A stretch of 64,000 nucleotides of DNA from Vibrio sinaloensis DSM 21326 (GCF_000189275.1 NZ_AEVT01000067.1:102279-166278); one strand, 5' to 3'; shown: positions 1 to 8,954, counted from the first letter of the stretch. The notes: generated by a model not told the origin, from the letters alone. Made by a program: numbers and translations.

Positions 1-270
1 ACTTTGGCTTGCCTTGCCCAGCAGCACAATATCAATCATGTTTGGGTCGAAGCAGGGGCAACGTTGGCTAGTAGCCTCATTCGAGAGCAGCTTGTCGATG
101 AGCTGATTCTCTATTTCGCCCCTAAACTCATGGGCAGCGATAGCCGAGGCTTACTCGGTGCACTAGGATTAGAGTCAATGACGGATGTTATTGATCTCAA
201 TATTAAAGATGTAAGACAAGTTGGCAAAGATATTCGCATCGTCGCCAGCATTGCAAATAAAGAACGTTAA
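1..270 (+). CDS. ribD: RibD C-terminal fragment (reductase domain), cut by window edge
   Basis: This is the last 89 codons of an open frame that enters from outside the window. The residues read as the end of the RibD reductase domain (HVWVEAGATLASSLI, then DELILYFAPKLMG), which reduces the ribosylamino-pyrimidine intermediate with NADPH in riboflavin synthesis. The N-terminal deaminase domain lies upstream and cannot be seen. The stop codon is followed after 2 bases by the ribE start, so the two genes share an operon. The assignment rests on the conserved V.EAG motif and on ribE next door. Confidence 0.9.
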   Translation, partial: TLACLAQQHNINHVWVEAGATLASSLIREQLVDELILYFAPKLMGSDSRGLLGALGLESMTDVIDLNIKDVRQVGKDIRIVASIANKER

Positions 271-272
271 TC

Positions 273-926
273 ATGTTTACAGGTATAGTTGAAGCAGTCG
301 GAACCTTGACTGCTATTACGCCAAAAGGCGAAGACATCAGTGTCACGGTAGAGGTGGGCAAGCTGGATATGGCCGACGTCAAGTTAGGTGACAGTATCGC
401 GACTAATGGCGTATGCCTAACGGTTGTTGATTACAGTGCGACAAGTTATACCGCTGACCTATCACTCGAGACACTACAAAAAACGGGCTTTTCAGCGTAT
501 CAAGCGGGTGACAAAGTGAACCTTGAAAAGGCCATGTTACCAACCACTCGTTTCGGCGGGCATATTGTTTCCGGCCATGTCGATGGTGTTGGTGAAATCG
601 TTGAACGTAATATGGTCGGCCGTGCCATCGAGTTTTGGGTCTCCATGCCTGAAGAGATTGCTAAGTACGTGGCAGAGAAAGGCTCGATAACCGTTGATGG
701 TATTAGTCTAACCGTCAATGCATTACGTAAAAATGCTTTTAAGCTGACGATTGTGCCTCATACTGGGGAAGAAACGACGATTGCTGACTTTCATGTGGGA
801 CGCAAAGTGAATCTCGAGGTCGATGTTCTGGCACGTTACATGGAAAGATTATTGACCAGCCAGCGAGATGAGCAGCCTCAATCAAGCATTACGATGGAAT
901 TCTTACAACAGAATGGATTTGCTTAG
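273..926 (+). CDS. ribE: Riboflavin synthase alpha subunit
   Basis: A 217-residue protein that dismutates two 6,7-dimethyl-8-ribityllumazine molecules into riboflavin and a pyrimidine. It begins with the hallmark MFTGIVEAVG. It contains two lumazine-binding barrel repeats: the first (about 1-95) includes SIATNGVCLTV, and the second (about 98-195) includes GSITVDGISLTV, each preceded by a GGH/GDS-type turn (FGGHIVSGHVDGVG). Length matches the family (about 210-220). It starts 2 bases after the ribD stop and precedes ribBA by 58 bases, so it is probably cotranscribed with both. Sometimes called ribC in other naming schemes. Confidence 0.96.
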   Translation: MFTGIVEAVGTLTAITPKGEDISVTVEVGKLDMADVKLGDSIATNGVCLTVVDYSATSYTADLSLETLQKTGFSAYQAGDKVNLEKAMLPTTRFGGHIVSGHVDGVGEIVERNMVGRAIEFWVSMPEEIAKYVAEKGSITVDGISLTVNALRKNAFKLTIVPHTGEETTIADFHVGRKVNLEVDVLARYMERLLTSQRDEQPQSSITMEFLQQNGFA

Positions 927-984
927 CTAACACTCTCATCATACTCAGTATTTAGCCGCTAGAAGCCGAAATAGGAACGCAAAG

Positions 985-2094
985 ATGCCAATTAGTACGC
1001 CACAAGAAATTATCGATGATATCCGCCTTGGAAAAATGGTTATCCTTATGGACGACGAAGATCGTGAGAATGAAGGTGACTTGATCATGGCTGCGGAGCA
1101 TGTCACTCCAGAAGCTATTAACTTTATGGCTATGCATGGCCGCGGTTTGATCTGCCTGACCATGACCAAAGAACGCTGCGAGCGTTTAGGCTTACCGCCT
1201 ATGGTTCAAGATAATAATGCTCAATACACCACGAATTTTACCGTGTCTATTGAGGCAGCAGAGGGCGTGACAACGGGCATTTCAGCGGCAGACCGTGCAC
1301 GCACAGTGCAGGCGGCAGTAGCGAAAGAAGCCAAAGCCGCCGATCTTGTCCAGCCGGGACATATCTTCCCACTGGCGGCGCAAGAAGGTGGAGTGTTAAC
1401 TCGAGCAGGTCATACTGAAGCTGGCTGTGACTTAGCTCGCCTGGCAGGTTGTGAGCCTGCTGGCGTAATTGTTGAAATTCTTAATGATGACGGCACAATG
1501 GCGCGTCGACCAGATCTGGAAATTTTCGCTGAAAAACACGACATTAAACTTGGCACCATTGCCGATTTGATTGAGTATCGCAATAACACGGAAACCACTA
1601 TCGAAAGAGTTGCTAAGTGCAAACTGCCGACAGAATTTGGTGAATTTGACCTTGTGACTTACCGTGACACGATTGATAACCAGATTCACTATGCCTTATG
1701 CAAAGGCGAGTTGAATGGCGAGGCGCCGTTAGTACGCGTTCACTTACAAGATACGTTTACTGACCTTTTGCACAGTGACCGCAATGCAGAGCGGAGCTGG
1801 ACGCTTGATGCGGCAATGAAGCGCATCGGACAAGATGGTGGCGTTCTGGTCGTATTAGGCAATGAAGAGTCGAGCGATCTTCTGATTCACAGAGTGAAGA
1901 TGTTTGAAGCGCAAGACAAAGGCGAAGCGCCAACACTTGCCAAGAAGCAAGGTACATCGCGTCGTGTGGGGGTTGGCTCTCAAATACTGCAAGATCTTGG
2001 TGTCCATGATATGCGCTTACTGTCGTCGGCGGAGAAGAAGTATCACGCCTTAGGTGGCTTTGGTCTGAATGTCGTGGAATATGTTTGTGAGTAG
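985..2094 (+). CDS. ribBA: RibBA-type protein: active DHBP synthase with degenerate GTP cyclohydrolase II domain
   Basis: A 369-residue two-domain protein. Residues 1-205 are 3,4-dihydroxy-2-butanone 4-phosphate synthase, with the acidic loop [12 protein letters not shown] near residues 22-33 and the HIFPL and GHTEA motifs; it converts ribulose 5-phosphate to the four-carbon unit of lumazine. Residues from about 210 to the end align with GTP cyclohydrolase II, but the region that should carry the zinc cysteines (GDCL...RCDCG) reads [17 protein letters not shown] near residues 255-270, with no cysteine. The second domain therefore should not open GTP. Such variants are known in Proteobacteria (called RibBX in Shewanella). 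A strong terminator follows, separating it from ribH. Confidence 0.93.
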   Translation: MPISTPQEIIDDIRLGKMVILMDDEDRENEGDLIMAAEHVTPEAINFMAMHGRGLICLTMTKERCERLGLPPMVQDNNAQYTTNFTVSIEAAEGVTTGISAADRARTVQAAVAKEAKAADLVQPGHIFPLAAQEGGVLTRAGHTEAGCDLARLAGCEPAGVIVEILNDDGTMARRPDLEIFAEKHDIKLGTIADLIEYRNNTETTIERVAKCKLPTEFGEFDLVTYRDTIDNQIHYALCKGELNGEAPLVRVHLQDTFTDLLHSDRNAERSWTLDAAMKRIGQDGGVLVVLGNEESSDLLIHRVKMFEAQDKGEAPTLAKKQGTSRRVGVGSQILQDLGVHDMRLLSSAEKKYHALGGFGLNVVEYVCE

Positions 2095-2118
2095 TCGCTC
2101 ACTAGGCTGATTCCGAGC

Positions 2119-2157
2119 AGAGGGCAAATACTGAGAAGTATTTGCCCTCTTTGTTTT
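2119..2157 (+). terminator. Rho-independent terminator after ribBA
   Basis: A perfect 12-bp stem (AGAGGGCAAATA at 2119-2130 with its complement at 2139-2150) and an 8-base loop, followed by TTGTTTT. It should end the ribD-ribE-ribBA transcript and leave ribH to its own promoter. Confidence 0.9.
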
Positions 2158-2218
2158 CAATCTGTTGTGAAGTGGGTGAGTAATGCTAAATTTCCATTAG
2201 ATATTGCTCACAGAATTG

Positions 2219-2227
2219 TGCTAGAAT
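2219..2227 (+). promoter_or_regulatory. Probable extended -10 promoter of ribH-nusB
   Basis: TGCTAGAAT forms an extended -10 (TG, one base, TAGAAT at 2222-2227), about 40 bases before the ribH start and downstream of the ribBA terminator. No good -35 is seen at the usual spacing, which fits an extended -10 promoter. Inferred from sequence only. Confidence 0.5.
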
Positions 2228-2268
2228 CCGGCGATTCTCACTTGATGAACATAGTTAAAGGAAGGCTT

Positions 2269-2739
2269 ATGAAAGTGATCGAGGGTGGCTTCCCAGCGCC
2301 AAACGCAAAAATTGCTATCGTTATTTCTCGTTTCAACAGTTTTATTAACGAAAGTCTATTGTCTGGTGCAATCGATACTTTAAAACGTCATGGCCAAGTT
2401 AGCGAAGACAACATTACCGTTGTTCGCTGCCCAGGTGCAGTTGAACTCCCTCTTGTTGCTCAACGCGTCGCTAAGACAGGTAAGTTCGATGCTATCGTAT
2501 CTTTAGGTACGGTTATTCGTGGCGGCACTCCACACTTTGACTATGTTTGTAGTGAATGTAACAAAGGTCTTGCGCAAGTTTCTCTGGAATACAGCCTTCC
2601 AGTAGCATTCGGCGTATTGACGGTTGATACAATTGACCAAGCAATTGAGCGCGCAGGAACCAAGGCTGGTAATAAAGGTGCAGAGGCTGCACTAAGCGCA
2701 CTTGAGATGATTAACGTTCTTTCTGAAATTGATTCCTAA
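2269..2739 (+). CDS. ribH: 6,7-dimethyl-8-ribityllumazine synthase
   Basis: A 156-residue enzyme that joins the pyrimidine amine to the four-carbon phosphate made by RibBA, forming lumazine. Visible motifs are [18 protein letters not shown] (N-terminal substrate site) and [15 protein letters not shown], containing the catalytic His. The start at 2269 is chosen because AAGGAAGG lies 3 bases ahead and because the product [16 protein letters not shown] matches the family N-terminus. A longer frame from 2167 would run through the promoter region. The stop overlaps the nusB start by one base (TAATG), indicating translational coupling. Lumazine synthase usually forms icosahedral shells. Confidence 0.96.
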   Translation: MKVIEGGFPAPNAKIAIVISRFNSFINESLLSGAIDTLKRHGQVSEDNITVVRCPGAVELPLVAQRVAKTGKFDAIVSLGTVIRGGTPHFDYVCSECNKGLAQVSLEYSLPVAFGVLTVDTIDQAIERAGTKAGNKGAEAALSALEMINVLSEIDS

Positions 2740-3206
2740 TGGGGGCCAGTGTGAAACCAGCCGCACGTCGTAATGCACGTCGATTTGCTTTACAAGCAAT
2801 CTACTCTTGGCAAATTACTAAAGAAAATGTTGCTACGATTGAGGAGCAGTTTTTGTCAGGTGGTAAGTATGATGAAGAAGAACATCATGCCTCTGAGCCT
2901 GCACTTTCTACTCCTGATACAGATGTTGCATACTTCCGTGACCTACTAACAGGTGTTGTGCTAAGTCACACAGAGCTAGATAGTAAGATTCGTCCATATA
3001 CAGCGCGTCCAATGCAAGATCTCGATATGATGGAGCTTGCGCTTCTTCGTCTTGCGATGTACGAAATGACACGCCGTGAAGATGTGCCTTACAAAGTGGT
3101 AATCAACGAAGCGATTGAGCTTGCAAAAGTGTTCGCCGCTGAAGAGAGCCACAAATTCGTTAATGGTGTGCTTGATAAAGCAGCACCACACGTTCGTAAG
3201 AAGTAA
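2739..3206 (+). CDS. nusB: Transcription antitermination factor NusB
   Basis: A 155-residue all-helical RNA-binding protein. With NusE (S10) it binds boxA and keeps RNA polymerase processive in rRNA operons. Family features are the basic N-terminus [19 protein letters not shown] and the C-terminal INEAIELAK ... [13 protein letters not shown]. The acidic insert ([13 protein letters not shown], about residues 45-60) relative to the shorter E. coli protein is common in Vibrio NusB as I recall it. Its ATG overlaps the ribH stop, so its translation is probably tied to ribH. A terminator follows directly. Confidence 0.96.
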   Translation: MGASVKPAARRNARRFALQAIYSWQITKENVATIEEQFLSGGKYDEEEHHASEPALSTPDTDVAYFRDLLTGVVLSHTELDSKIRPYTARPMQDLDMMELALLRLAMYEMTRREDVPYKVVINEAIELAKVFAAEESHKFVNGVLDKAAPHVRKK

Positions 3207-3222
3207 TCGAATTTCGAATATC

Positions 3223-3250
3223 AAAAGGTCAGCACTTGCTGACCTTTTTT
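3223..3250 (+). terminator. Rho-independent terminator after nusB
   Basis: An 11-bp stem (AAAAGGTCAGC at 3223-3233, complement at 3238-3248) with loop ACTT, followed by T residues. thiL begins 44 bases later, so thiL-pgpA expression depends on readthrough or on a promoter inside this short gap. Confidence 0.88.
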
Positions 3251-3293
3251 ATTTGCTCAATACTAGCCGCAATCAATAAACGAATTAGAACTT

Positions 3294-4259
3294 ATGTCGG
3301 GTGAATTTAATTTAATCGAAAAGTATTTTGTTGGGCGTCAAATGTCGCGCAGTGATGTGCTATTGGCTGCCGGTGATGACTGTGCATTAGTGACAGTACC
3401 GCAAGGGCTGTCTGTCGCAATCAGTACTGACACCCTAGTTTCAGGCACTCACTTTTTGCCAAGCGCTGATCCTGCATTGGTTGCGCACAAAGCCTTGGCT
3501 TCTAATATCAGCGATCTTGCTGCGATGGGGGCAACGCCAGCTTGGGTTTCATTTGCCTTGACGATGCCTGAAGCAGATGAAGCTTGGCTTGCGCCTTTCT
3601 GTGAGGCCTTTTTTCAGTTAGCGGATTATTTTGGCATTCAGCTTATTGGTGGTGATACGACCAAAGGACCTCTGAGCTTAACACTAACTGTGCAAGGGTT
3701 AGTCGATCCCGCAAAGGCGTTACGTCGCGATGGAGCTCAAGTCGGGGATTGGCTGTATGTCACGGGAAACTTAGGCGACAGTAAAGCTGGACTTGACGTT
3801 ATTCTTCACCCTGAGCAGGGCAGTAAACCTTTCGCCAGTGAGCTGGAAAAGCGCCATTACCTTACTACTCCTCGAGTGCTAGTAGGCCAAGCGCTGCTAG
3901 GGTTAGCAAGCTCAGCCATTGATTTATCTGATGGTTTGATCTCCGACATCAAACACATTTTGCAGCGCTCAGCCGTTGGAGCAAGTATTGATGTGGGCAG
4001 CTTACCCGTGTCTCCTGAGCTTACTCAGTTTACTGGCGACGCCGAATTGGCGCTGCAATACGCTTTAACCAGTGGTGAAGAGTATGAGCTTTGCTTTACC
4101 GTCCCTGAGCAAAATAAAGGCTCTATAGACAGTGCATTGGCACATTGCGGGGCCAAGATAACCTGTATTGGTCAAATTCGTCCTCAAGGTGTATTTGAGC
4201 TGCACAATAACGGCAAACCTATCGATTGGTCACTCAGTGGCTACGACCATTTTAAGTAA
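3294..4259 (+). CDS. thiL: Thiamine-monophosphate kinase
   Basis: A 321-residue enzyme that phosphorylates thiamine monophosphate to the active cofactor thiamine pyrophosphate using ATP. It belongs to the AIR synthase/PurM-like ATP-binding superfamily. Visible motifs are the N-terminal GDDCALV, ISTDTLVSGTHF, the glycine-rich LIGGDTTKGPLSL near residues 117-130, and SSAIDLSDGLISD near 203-216. Length is close to E. coli ThiL (325). It follows the nusB terminator and precedes pgpA by 9 bases, so these two are an operon, the same arrangement as nusB-thiL-pgpA in E. coli. Confidence 0.96.
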   Translation: MSGEFNLIEKYFVGRQMSRSDVLLAAGDDCALVTVPQGLSVAISTDTLVSGTHFLPSADPALVAHKALASNISDLAAMGATPAWVSFALTMPEADEAWLAPFCEAFFQLADYFGIQLIGGDTTKGPLSLTLTVQGLVDPAKALRRDGAQVGDWLYVTGNLGDSKAGLDVILHPEQGSKPFASELEKRHYLTTPRVLVGQALLGLASSAIDLSDGLISDIKHILQRSAVGASIDVGSLPVSPELTQFTGDAELALQYALTSGEEYELCFTVPEQNKGSIDSALAHCGAKITCIGQIRPQGVFELHNNGKPIDWSLSGYDHFK

Positions 4260-4268
4260 GAGCAAATC

Positions 4269-4775
4269 ATGACGAACCCTCTTTCCCTTATTTCTTTAAA
4301 AAATCCTTGGCACCTACTGGCGACTGGTTTTGGAAGTGGTCTATCTCCGATTGTTCCAGGAACTATGGGGACCTTGGCTGCGATTCCTTTTTATTTGCTG
4401 CTGGTTCAACTACCGCTGCCACTGTATGTTATTGCGGTGATTTGCTCGTGTGTCATTGGTGTCAAGATCTGCCAAATTACCTCAGATGATATGGGCGTTC
4501 ATGACCATGGCTCTATTGTTTGGGATGAATTTGCTGGCTTGTGGATCACTATGCTGGTGGTGCCTTTATTCAATCTCTCCGCGACGGATTGGAAGTGGCT
4601 GTTGGCCGGTTTCGTGTTGTTCCGTTTTTTTGACATGGTTAAACCATGGCCAATTGGCTGGTTAGATAAACGTGTGCACGGTGGCCTTGGGATTATGCTC
4701 GACGATATTGTAGCGGGTGTGATGGCTGGAGTGGCGCTTTATTTGGTTGGTAAATATGCAGGCTGGTTGGTTTAG
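4269..4775 (+). CDS. pgpA: Phosphatidylglycerophosphatase A
   Basis: A 168-residue inner-membrane phosphatase that removes phosphate from phosphatidylglycerophosphate to give phosphatidylglycerol. Conserved parts are GFGSGLSPIVPGTMGTLAAIP near the N-terminus, VHDHGSIVWDEFAG with the catalytic acidic residues, and the C-terminal KPWPIGWLDKRVHGGLGIMLDDIVAG. About four hydrophobic segments are visible. It follows thiL closely and is the last gene before a bidirectional terminator shared with the convergent UPF0325 gene. Confidence 0.96.
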   Translation: MTNPLSLISLKNPWHLLATGFGSGLSPIVPGTMGTLAAIPFYLLLVQLPLPLYVIAVICSCVIGVKICQITSDDMGVHDHGSIVWDEFAGLWITMLVVPLFNLSATDWKWLLAGFVLFRFFDMVKPWPIGWLDKRVHGGLGIMLDDIVAGVMAGVALYLVGKYAGWLV

Positions 4776-4811
4776 GCGTGTAGTACACTAAGCCAGTAAA
4801 CGCCAACGATA

Positions 4812-4843
4812 GAAAAGGGTTGGTGATAATCACCAACCCTTTC
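4812..4843. terminator. Bidirectional terminator between pgpA and the UPF0325 gene
   Basis: A 13-bp stem (AAAGGGTTGGTGA at 4814-4826, complement at 4830-4842) with a 3-base loop. A-rich sequence lies on the left and T-containing sequence on the right. It sits between two convergent genes and can act for both. Confidence 0.8.
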
Positions 4844-4855
4844 AAGTTCTTCAGC

Positions 4856-5239
4856 CTATTTCAGCTTGTCTAAATCTGCTTCGATTTCTGCAATTTTGCT
4901 CGATACGACTTTTTCTAAATGGCGTAGATCAGACAAAATCTTTTCTTTTACATCTAACTCAGCAGGTTGCTCTGGTTTAGTGATTTTGTTCAGTTCATCA
5001 ATCACTAAGGTCAAGTTGCGGTTAATTTCTGTGACCTCTTTGTATTGATGGCTGCCACTATCAACGAGGACGTTTTTTACCTGACGTGGGTATTTGAACT
5101 TAACACTCTTCGCAAACAGCTCTCCTTTTTGCTTACGAAAATAGATTTTTAACACATCCTTGTGCGCTTCTTGACGGAGTGAATAGCGCTCAATCTGTTT
5201 AGGATCATGAATACCTAAACCAGTGAGGTGTGGAAACAT
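4856..5239 (-). CDS. yaeH: UPF0325 family protein (YaeH-like, DUF3461)
   Basis: A 127-residue soluble protein of unknown function. It matches E. coli YaeH along most of its length: [21 protein letters not shown] near residues 9-34, [15 protein letters not shown] near 39-53, and a C-terminal [23 protein letters not shown] that looks like a coiled coil. In E. coli, yaeH lies beside dapD-glnD-map. Here the next gene upstream on this strand is glnD and dapD is absent, so the neighbourhood is conserved apart from that loss or move. No catalytic motif is visible. Role unknown; small soluble charged protein, probably cytoplasmic. Confidence 0.9.
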   Translation of the reverse strand: MFPHLTGLGIHDPKQIERYSLRQEAHKDVLKIYFRKQKGELFAKSVKFKYPRQVKNVLVDSGSHQYKEVTEINRNLTLVIDELNKITKPEQPAELDVKEKILSDLRHLEKVVSSKIAEIEADLDKLK

Positions 5240-5353
5240 AGGCTACCTCTTTTAAGTGTGTTTTATTAACTGATCACTTGTTAATGTAGCAGCCTATTCA
5301 CGTTGTAGATAGTTGATTTTTCGAGCAGTGTATCAACTTGTGGTCAAGATCGC

Positions 5354-7975
5354 TTAAGGTGCTAATTCTGCAACATTAGTCACTAATAGCTCTCTCAGTT
5401 GCTGTTCTTCAGTTTCGGTTAATTTTCCACCATTTTCACTGGTAATGATAAATAAATCCTCTGCGCGCTCTCCTATCGTGGTGATCTTTGCTGCATGCAG
5501 GTGAATTCCTAGGTCGGCAAAGGTGGCACCGACAGTCGCAAGAAGCCCCGGAGTATCCAGTGCAACAAACTCCATTAAGGTGCGCTTCTTACTTTTAGTC
5601 GGCAAGAAGTCAATCTTAGTCTTAACCGTAAAGTGCTGTAAGTTACGTGGAACTCGGCGCGTCTTGATTTTGGTTGGCCGACCATCTTCAAGCACGTGTG
5701 CCAAGTGCTTGATGACCGCTTTATGTCTGCTTTCATCGATCACTTCACCATGCTGGTCGAGAACCATGAAGGTATCAAGTACATAGCCGTCTTTACTCGT
5801 CATAACTTGTGCATCATGAACGTTAAAGTTGCGGCGATCGAGCTCTGCAACAACAGAAGCAAACAGGGCGTGTTGGTCTTTGCTGTAGACAAACACCTCT
5901 GTCCCACCACGGGTGGCTTTTTTGGAAATGAGGATCAGAGGTTTGGTGTGATCTTCATGGCGCAGTAAGTTCATGCAGTGCCAAGCAATCTGTTTGTGGG
6001 TGTGGCGTAAAAAGTAATCGGCTTTAAATCGTTGCCAAAGGACTTCAATCTCGCGGGCAGTAAAGCCTTCTTTACGCAGCAGAGCTGAGGCGAGATGTTG
6101 GTTATGGCGTATCCTTTCTCGTACATCGACTGGGTTTTCTAAACCGCGACGCAGGGCTCTTTGGGTAGAATAGAACAGCTCTGCTAGCAAAGTTCGTTTC
6201 CAACTGTTCCACAGCTCTGGATTGGTTGCACAGATATCAGCGACCGTTAAGCAAACCAAGTATTCTAGGTACTCTTCATCTCGAACTTGTTTCGCGAACT
6301 CGGTAATCACATCGGGATCGTAGATGTCACGCCGCTGAGCGGTCACAGACATGAGTAAGTGATGACGAACCAACCAAGCGACCAGTTTCGCCTCTGGTTT
6401 GGATAAGCCGTGCTCAATACAAAACTCGTAAGCTTCTCCTTCACCGATCACTGAGTGATCACCTCCGCGTCCTTTGCCGATATCGTGGAAAATTGCCGCA
6501 ATGATCAACAGCTCTTTCTTTTGAATCCTTGGATAGACTTCGCAACAGATAGGGTGTTTGTCATGATTCTTGGCATAGCTGAAAGTATTGATATGTTTCA
6601 ATAAGCGGATGCTGTGTTCGTCAACGGTGTACACGTGGAACAAGTCGAACTGCATTTGGCCAACAATTTGGCTCCATTGGGGCAGGTAGGCGGCCAAGAC
6701 TCCTAACTTATGCATAAGGCCAAATGCTTTGTGCAGCGCGTTCGGGTGACGGCACAGTTCGAGAAACTTTTCTCTGGCTTCAGGTATGGTATGGAGAAAC
6801 TTGTTCAATCGACGGCGAGCAGTGCGCAACTGGCGCATGGTGGGCGGCGCCACGCCTTCAATAGTTGAGTCGTTAGCAATGTGCAAAAACATATCGAGTA
6901 TGGTTTCTGGGCGAGCCTGAAATAGGGCTGGCTTCCTCGCCTCGATAAGCGGACCACGACGTAAAAAGTCTTCACTGAGGATTTCAGGCTCTGCTTCGAT
7001 ACCGTTATCCAAAATCGCTTGATCAAACAGCTTGAGTAGCATCTTGTTGAGTTCAGCGACACGACGCAGAGTTCGGTAGAACTCTTTCATCATCATTTCC
7101 ACACCGCGGTTGCCTTCACCAGAGAAACCAAGACTTTCGGCAACCTGGGCCTGATGGGCAAACGTCAGTCGATTATCATAACGTTTCAACTCAATATGCA
7201 GGGCGAAGCGAACACGCCAGAGGAAATCTTGGCACTCAACCAGTTCACGATACTCCGCATCGGTTAGAAAGCCATAACGGCTCATTTCGAGTAACGAGGT
7301 TGCACCAAAGTGACGTCGGGCAATCCAACTCAGAGTGTGAATATCGCGTAAGCCTCCCGGTGTCGATTTGATGTCTGGCTCAAGGTTATAGGTAGTATCG
7401 TGATAGCGTGCATGACGTGCCTTCTGCTCTTGAATCTTCGCTTTGTAGAAGACTTCACTGGGCCAGAAAGACTCTGAGTGAATCACCATTTTTAGCTGAT
7501 AGAAAGTATCTTCGCAGCCACATAACAAACGCGCTTCCTGCAAGTTTGTCGCGACGGTCAAATCTTCTTTACCGATTGTTGCGCACTCTTCGACACTGCG
7601 CACAGCATGACCGACTTCCAGACGGAGATCCCATAGCAGCGTAATGAACTCACTGACTTTGCCTGCTAATGCTTCAGGCAGTGTTTTGCGTGAGATAACA
7701 AGAATATCGATGTCCGATAATGGGTGAAGCTCACCGCGGCCATAACCGCCTACTGCGACGAGGCTGATGTTCGGTAAATCGGCAAATCCGTAGTGTAGCC
7801 ACAGGCGGTTGAGTAACAGATCGATGTATTCCGCACGGCCAAGCACTAAGTCAGTGACGGGGTGGTGATTTAAGAATTCACTTTTTTGGTGGTCGGCGAA
7901 CGTTTCTAGTTGGCTTTTGAGCTCAGCGATGGTGATTTGTTCATCATCAAAGGTCAATGGAGATTGAAAGGGCAT
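5354..7975 (-). CDS. glnD: PII uridylyltransferase / uridylyl-removing enzyme
   Basis: An 873-residue bifunctional nitrogen sensor. At low glutamine it uridylylates PII on Tyr51; at high glutamine it removes UMP. Domains in order are: nucleotidyltransferase (about 40-250) with GGYGRGELHPLSDIDILV, a helical linker, an HD phosphohydrolase domain with IIAAIFHDIGKGRGGDHS near residues 450-470, and two C-terminal ACT domains (from about 690; FVYSKDQHALFASVVAELDRR and FVALDTPGLLATVGATFADLG) that bind glutamine. All expected catalytic motifs are present. Its substrate GlnB is encoded at 30579 in this window. No clear terminator follows it on the minus strand. Confidence 0.97.
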   Translation of the reverse strand: MPFQSPLTFDDEQITIAELKSQLETFADHQKSEFLNHHPVTDLVLGRAEYIDLLLNRLWLHYGFADLPNISLVAVGGYGRGELHPLSDIDILVISRKTLPEALAGKVSEFITLLWDLRLEVGHAVRSVEECATIGKEDLTVATNLQEARLLCGCEDTFYQLKMVIHSESFWPSEVFYKAKIQEQKARHARYHDTTYNLEPDIKSTPGGLRDIHTLSWIARRHFGATSLLEMSRYGFLTDAEYRELVECQDFLWRVRFALHIELKRYDNRLTFAHQAQVAESLGFSGEGNRGVEMMMKEFYRTLRRVAELNKMLLKLFDQAILDNGIEAEPEILSEDFLRRGPLIEARKPALFQARPETILDMFLHIANDSTIEGVAPPTMRQLRTARRRLNKFLHTIPEAREKFLELCRHPNALHKAFGLMHKLGVLAAYLPQWSQIVGQMQFDLFHVYTVDEHSIRLLKHINTFSYAKNHDKHPICCEVYPRIQKKELLIIAAIFHDIGKGRGGDHSVIGEGEAYEFCIEHGLSKPEAKLVAWLVRHHLLMSVTAQRRDIYDPDVITEFAKQVRDEEYLEYLVCLTVADICATNPELWNSWKRTLLAELFYSTQRALRRGLENPVDVRERIRHNQHLASALLRKEGFTAREIEVLWQRFKADYFLRHTHKQIAWHCMNLLRHEDHTKPLILISKKATRGGTEVFVYSKDQHALFASVVAELDRRNFNVHDAQVMTSKDGYVLDTFMVLDQHGEVIDESRHKAVIKHLAHVLEDGRPTKIKTRRVPRNLQHFTVKTKIDFLPTKSKKRTLMEFVALDTPGLLATVGATFADLGIHLHAAKITTIGERAEDLFIITSENGGKLTETEEQQLRELLVTNVAELAP

Positions 7976-8034
7976 ACAGCGAGTCCATGCAAATTAGTCC
8001 TAATTAAGACCTAATCTATCAAAATGGTGTGGAT

Positions 8035-8066
8035 AAAAAAATATCCCCGCAGAAGCGGGGATATTT
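8035..8066 (-). terminator. Rho-independent terminator after map
   Basis: A 12-bp GC-rich stem (AAATATCCCCGC / GCGGGGATATTT, loop at 8051-8054) followed, on the minus strand, by a run of T residues (8035-8042 read as A on the plus strand). It ends map transcription before glnD, about 60 bases short of the glnD start. Confidence 0.9.
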
Positions 8067-8075
8067 AAGAGGAGG

Positions 8076-8954
8076 TTAGGCGTTGTTCATCATACGAGGT
8101 ATGGTGTCATCGCTGCGCAGTGTTAGTACCTCACAGCCAGTCTTAGTGACCAAAATAGTGTGCTCATACTGAGCTGATTTCTTGCTGTCACCAGTGTACA
8201 CCGTCCAATCATCTTCAGCGTCGACGGTAACACCGAACTTTCCAGCATTGATCATTGGCTCGATTGTGAAGCACATGCCTTCTTTTAGTACGCGGCGATC
8301 GTTATTTTTGTAGTGAACGATTTGCGGTTCTTCATGGAACTCGTTGCCGATACCATGGCCGCAGAAGTCTTTTACGATCGAGAACTTGTTGCGTGGGTTC
8401 TTTTTGTTGTTGTCTTTGATGTATTTTTCAATCGCTGTACCGATGTCACCAACTGTTGCACCTGGCTTAACTTTACGCATACCCACGTACAAGGCTTCTT
8501 GTGTCACCATGCACAGGCGTTTGTCTGCAGGCGAAACATCACCAACAAAGAACATTTTTGAAGTATCACCGTGGTAACCCTGTGGACGCACGCTAAGGTC
8601 TACGCCTTCCTCGTTAGGAACGATAACCGTGATGTCAACGTTAATGATGTCGCCGTTTTTGAGTACCGCTGGTTTTAGTTGCCCGTTGCTGCCAATCTGA
8701 TCTTCAGACGCTGGGATGCCGTGACAGACGATATGGTTAATTGAAGTACAGATCGACTTAGGGAATCCGTGGTAATCAAGTGGAGCTGAATAAGCACCTT
8801 TCTCAATCCCGTAATCGTGACAGATTTGGTTAAGTTCATCTGTCGTTACCCCTTCTTTAATATGGGGTTCAATCATCTCTAGGATTTCAGCGGCCAACGC
8901 GCCCGCTATGCGCATACGTTCGATTTCTTCAGCTGTTTTAATCTTGATTGACAT
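8076..8954 (-). CDS. map: Methionine aminopeptidase type I
   Basis: A 292-residue metalloprotease that removes the initiator Met from new proteins. The five metal ligands are recognisable: Asp in NVDITV (D107), Asp in GYHGDTSKMF (D130), His in CGHGIG, Glu in FTIEPMINAG, and Glu in QYEHTILV. E. coli Map has 264 residues. The extra length here includes an insertion of about 12 residues (112-124) between the first two ligand Asp residues and another near NNKKNPRNKF. The gene diverges from rpsB with about 370 bases between the starts, as in E. coli, where the t44/rpsB leader lies in the gap. It ends in its own terminator. Confidence 0.95.
   Translation of the reverse strand: MSIKIKTAEEIERMRIAGALAAEILEMIEPHIKEGVTTDELNQICHDYGIEKGAYSAPLDYHGFPKSICTSINHIVCHGIPASEDQIGSNGQLKPAVLKNGDIINVDITVIVPNEEGVDLSVRPQGYHGDTSKMFFVGDVSPADKRLCMVTQEALYVGMRKVKPGATVGDIGTAIEKYIKDNNKKNPRNKFSIVKDFCGHGIGNEFHEEPQIVHYKNNDRRVLKEGMCFTIEPMINAGKFGVTVDAEDDWTVYTGDSKKSAQYEHTILVTKTGCEVLTLRSDDTIPRMMNNA

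Noticed and set aside
2095..2268. An FMN riboswitch before ribH, or elsewhere in the rib genes
   Set aside because: The conserved RFN sequence blocks are not visible. The gap holds a terminator and a simple promoter. An element upstream of ribD would be outside the window.
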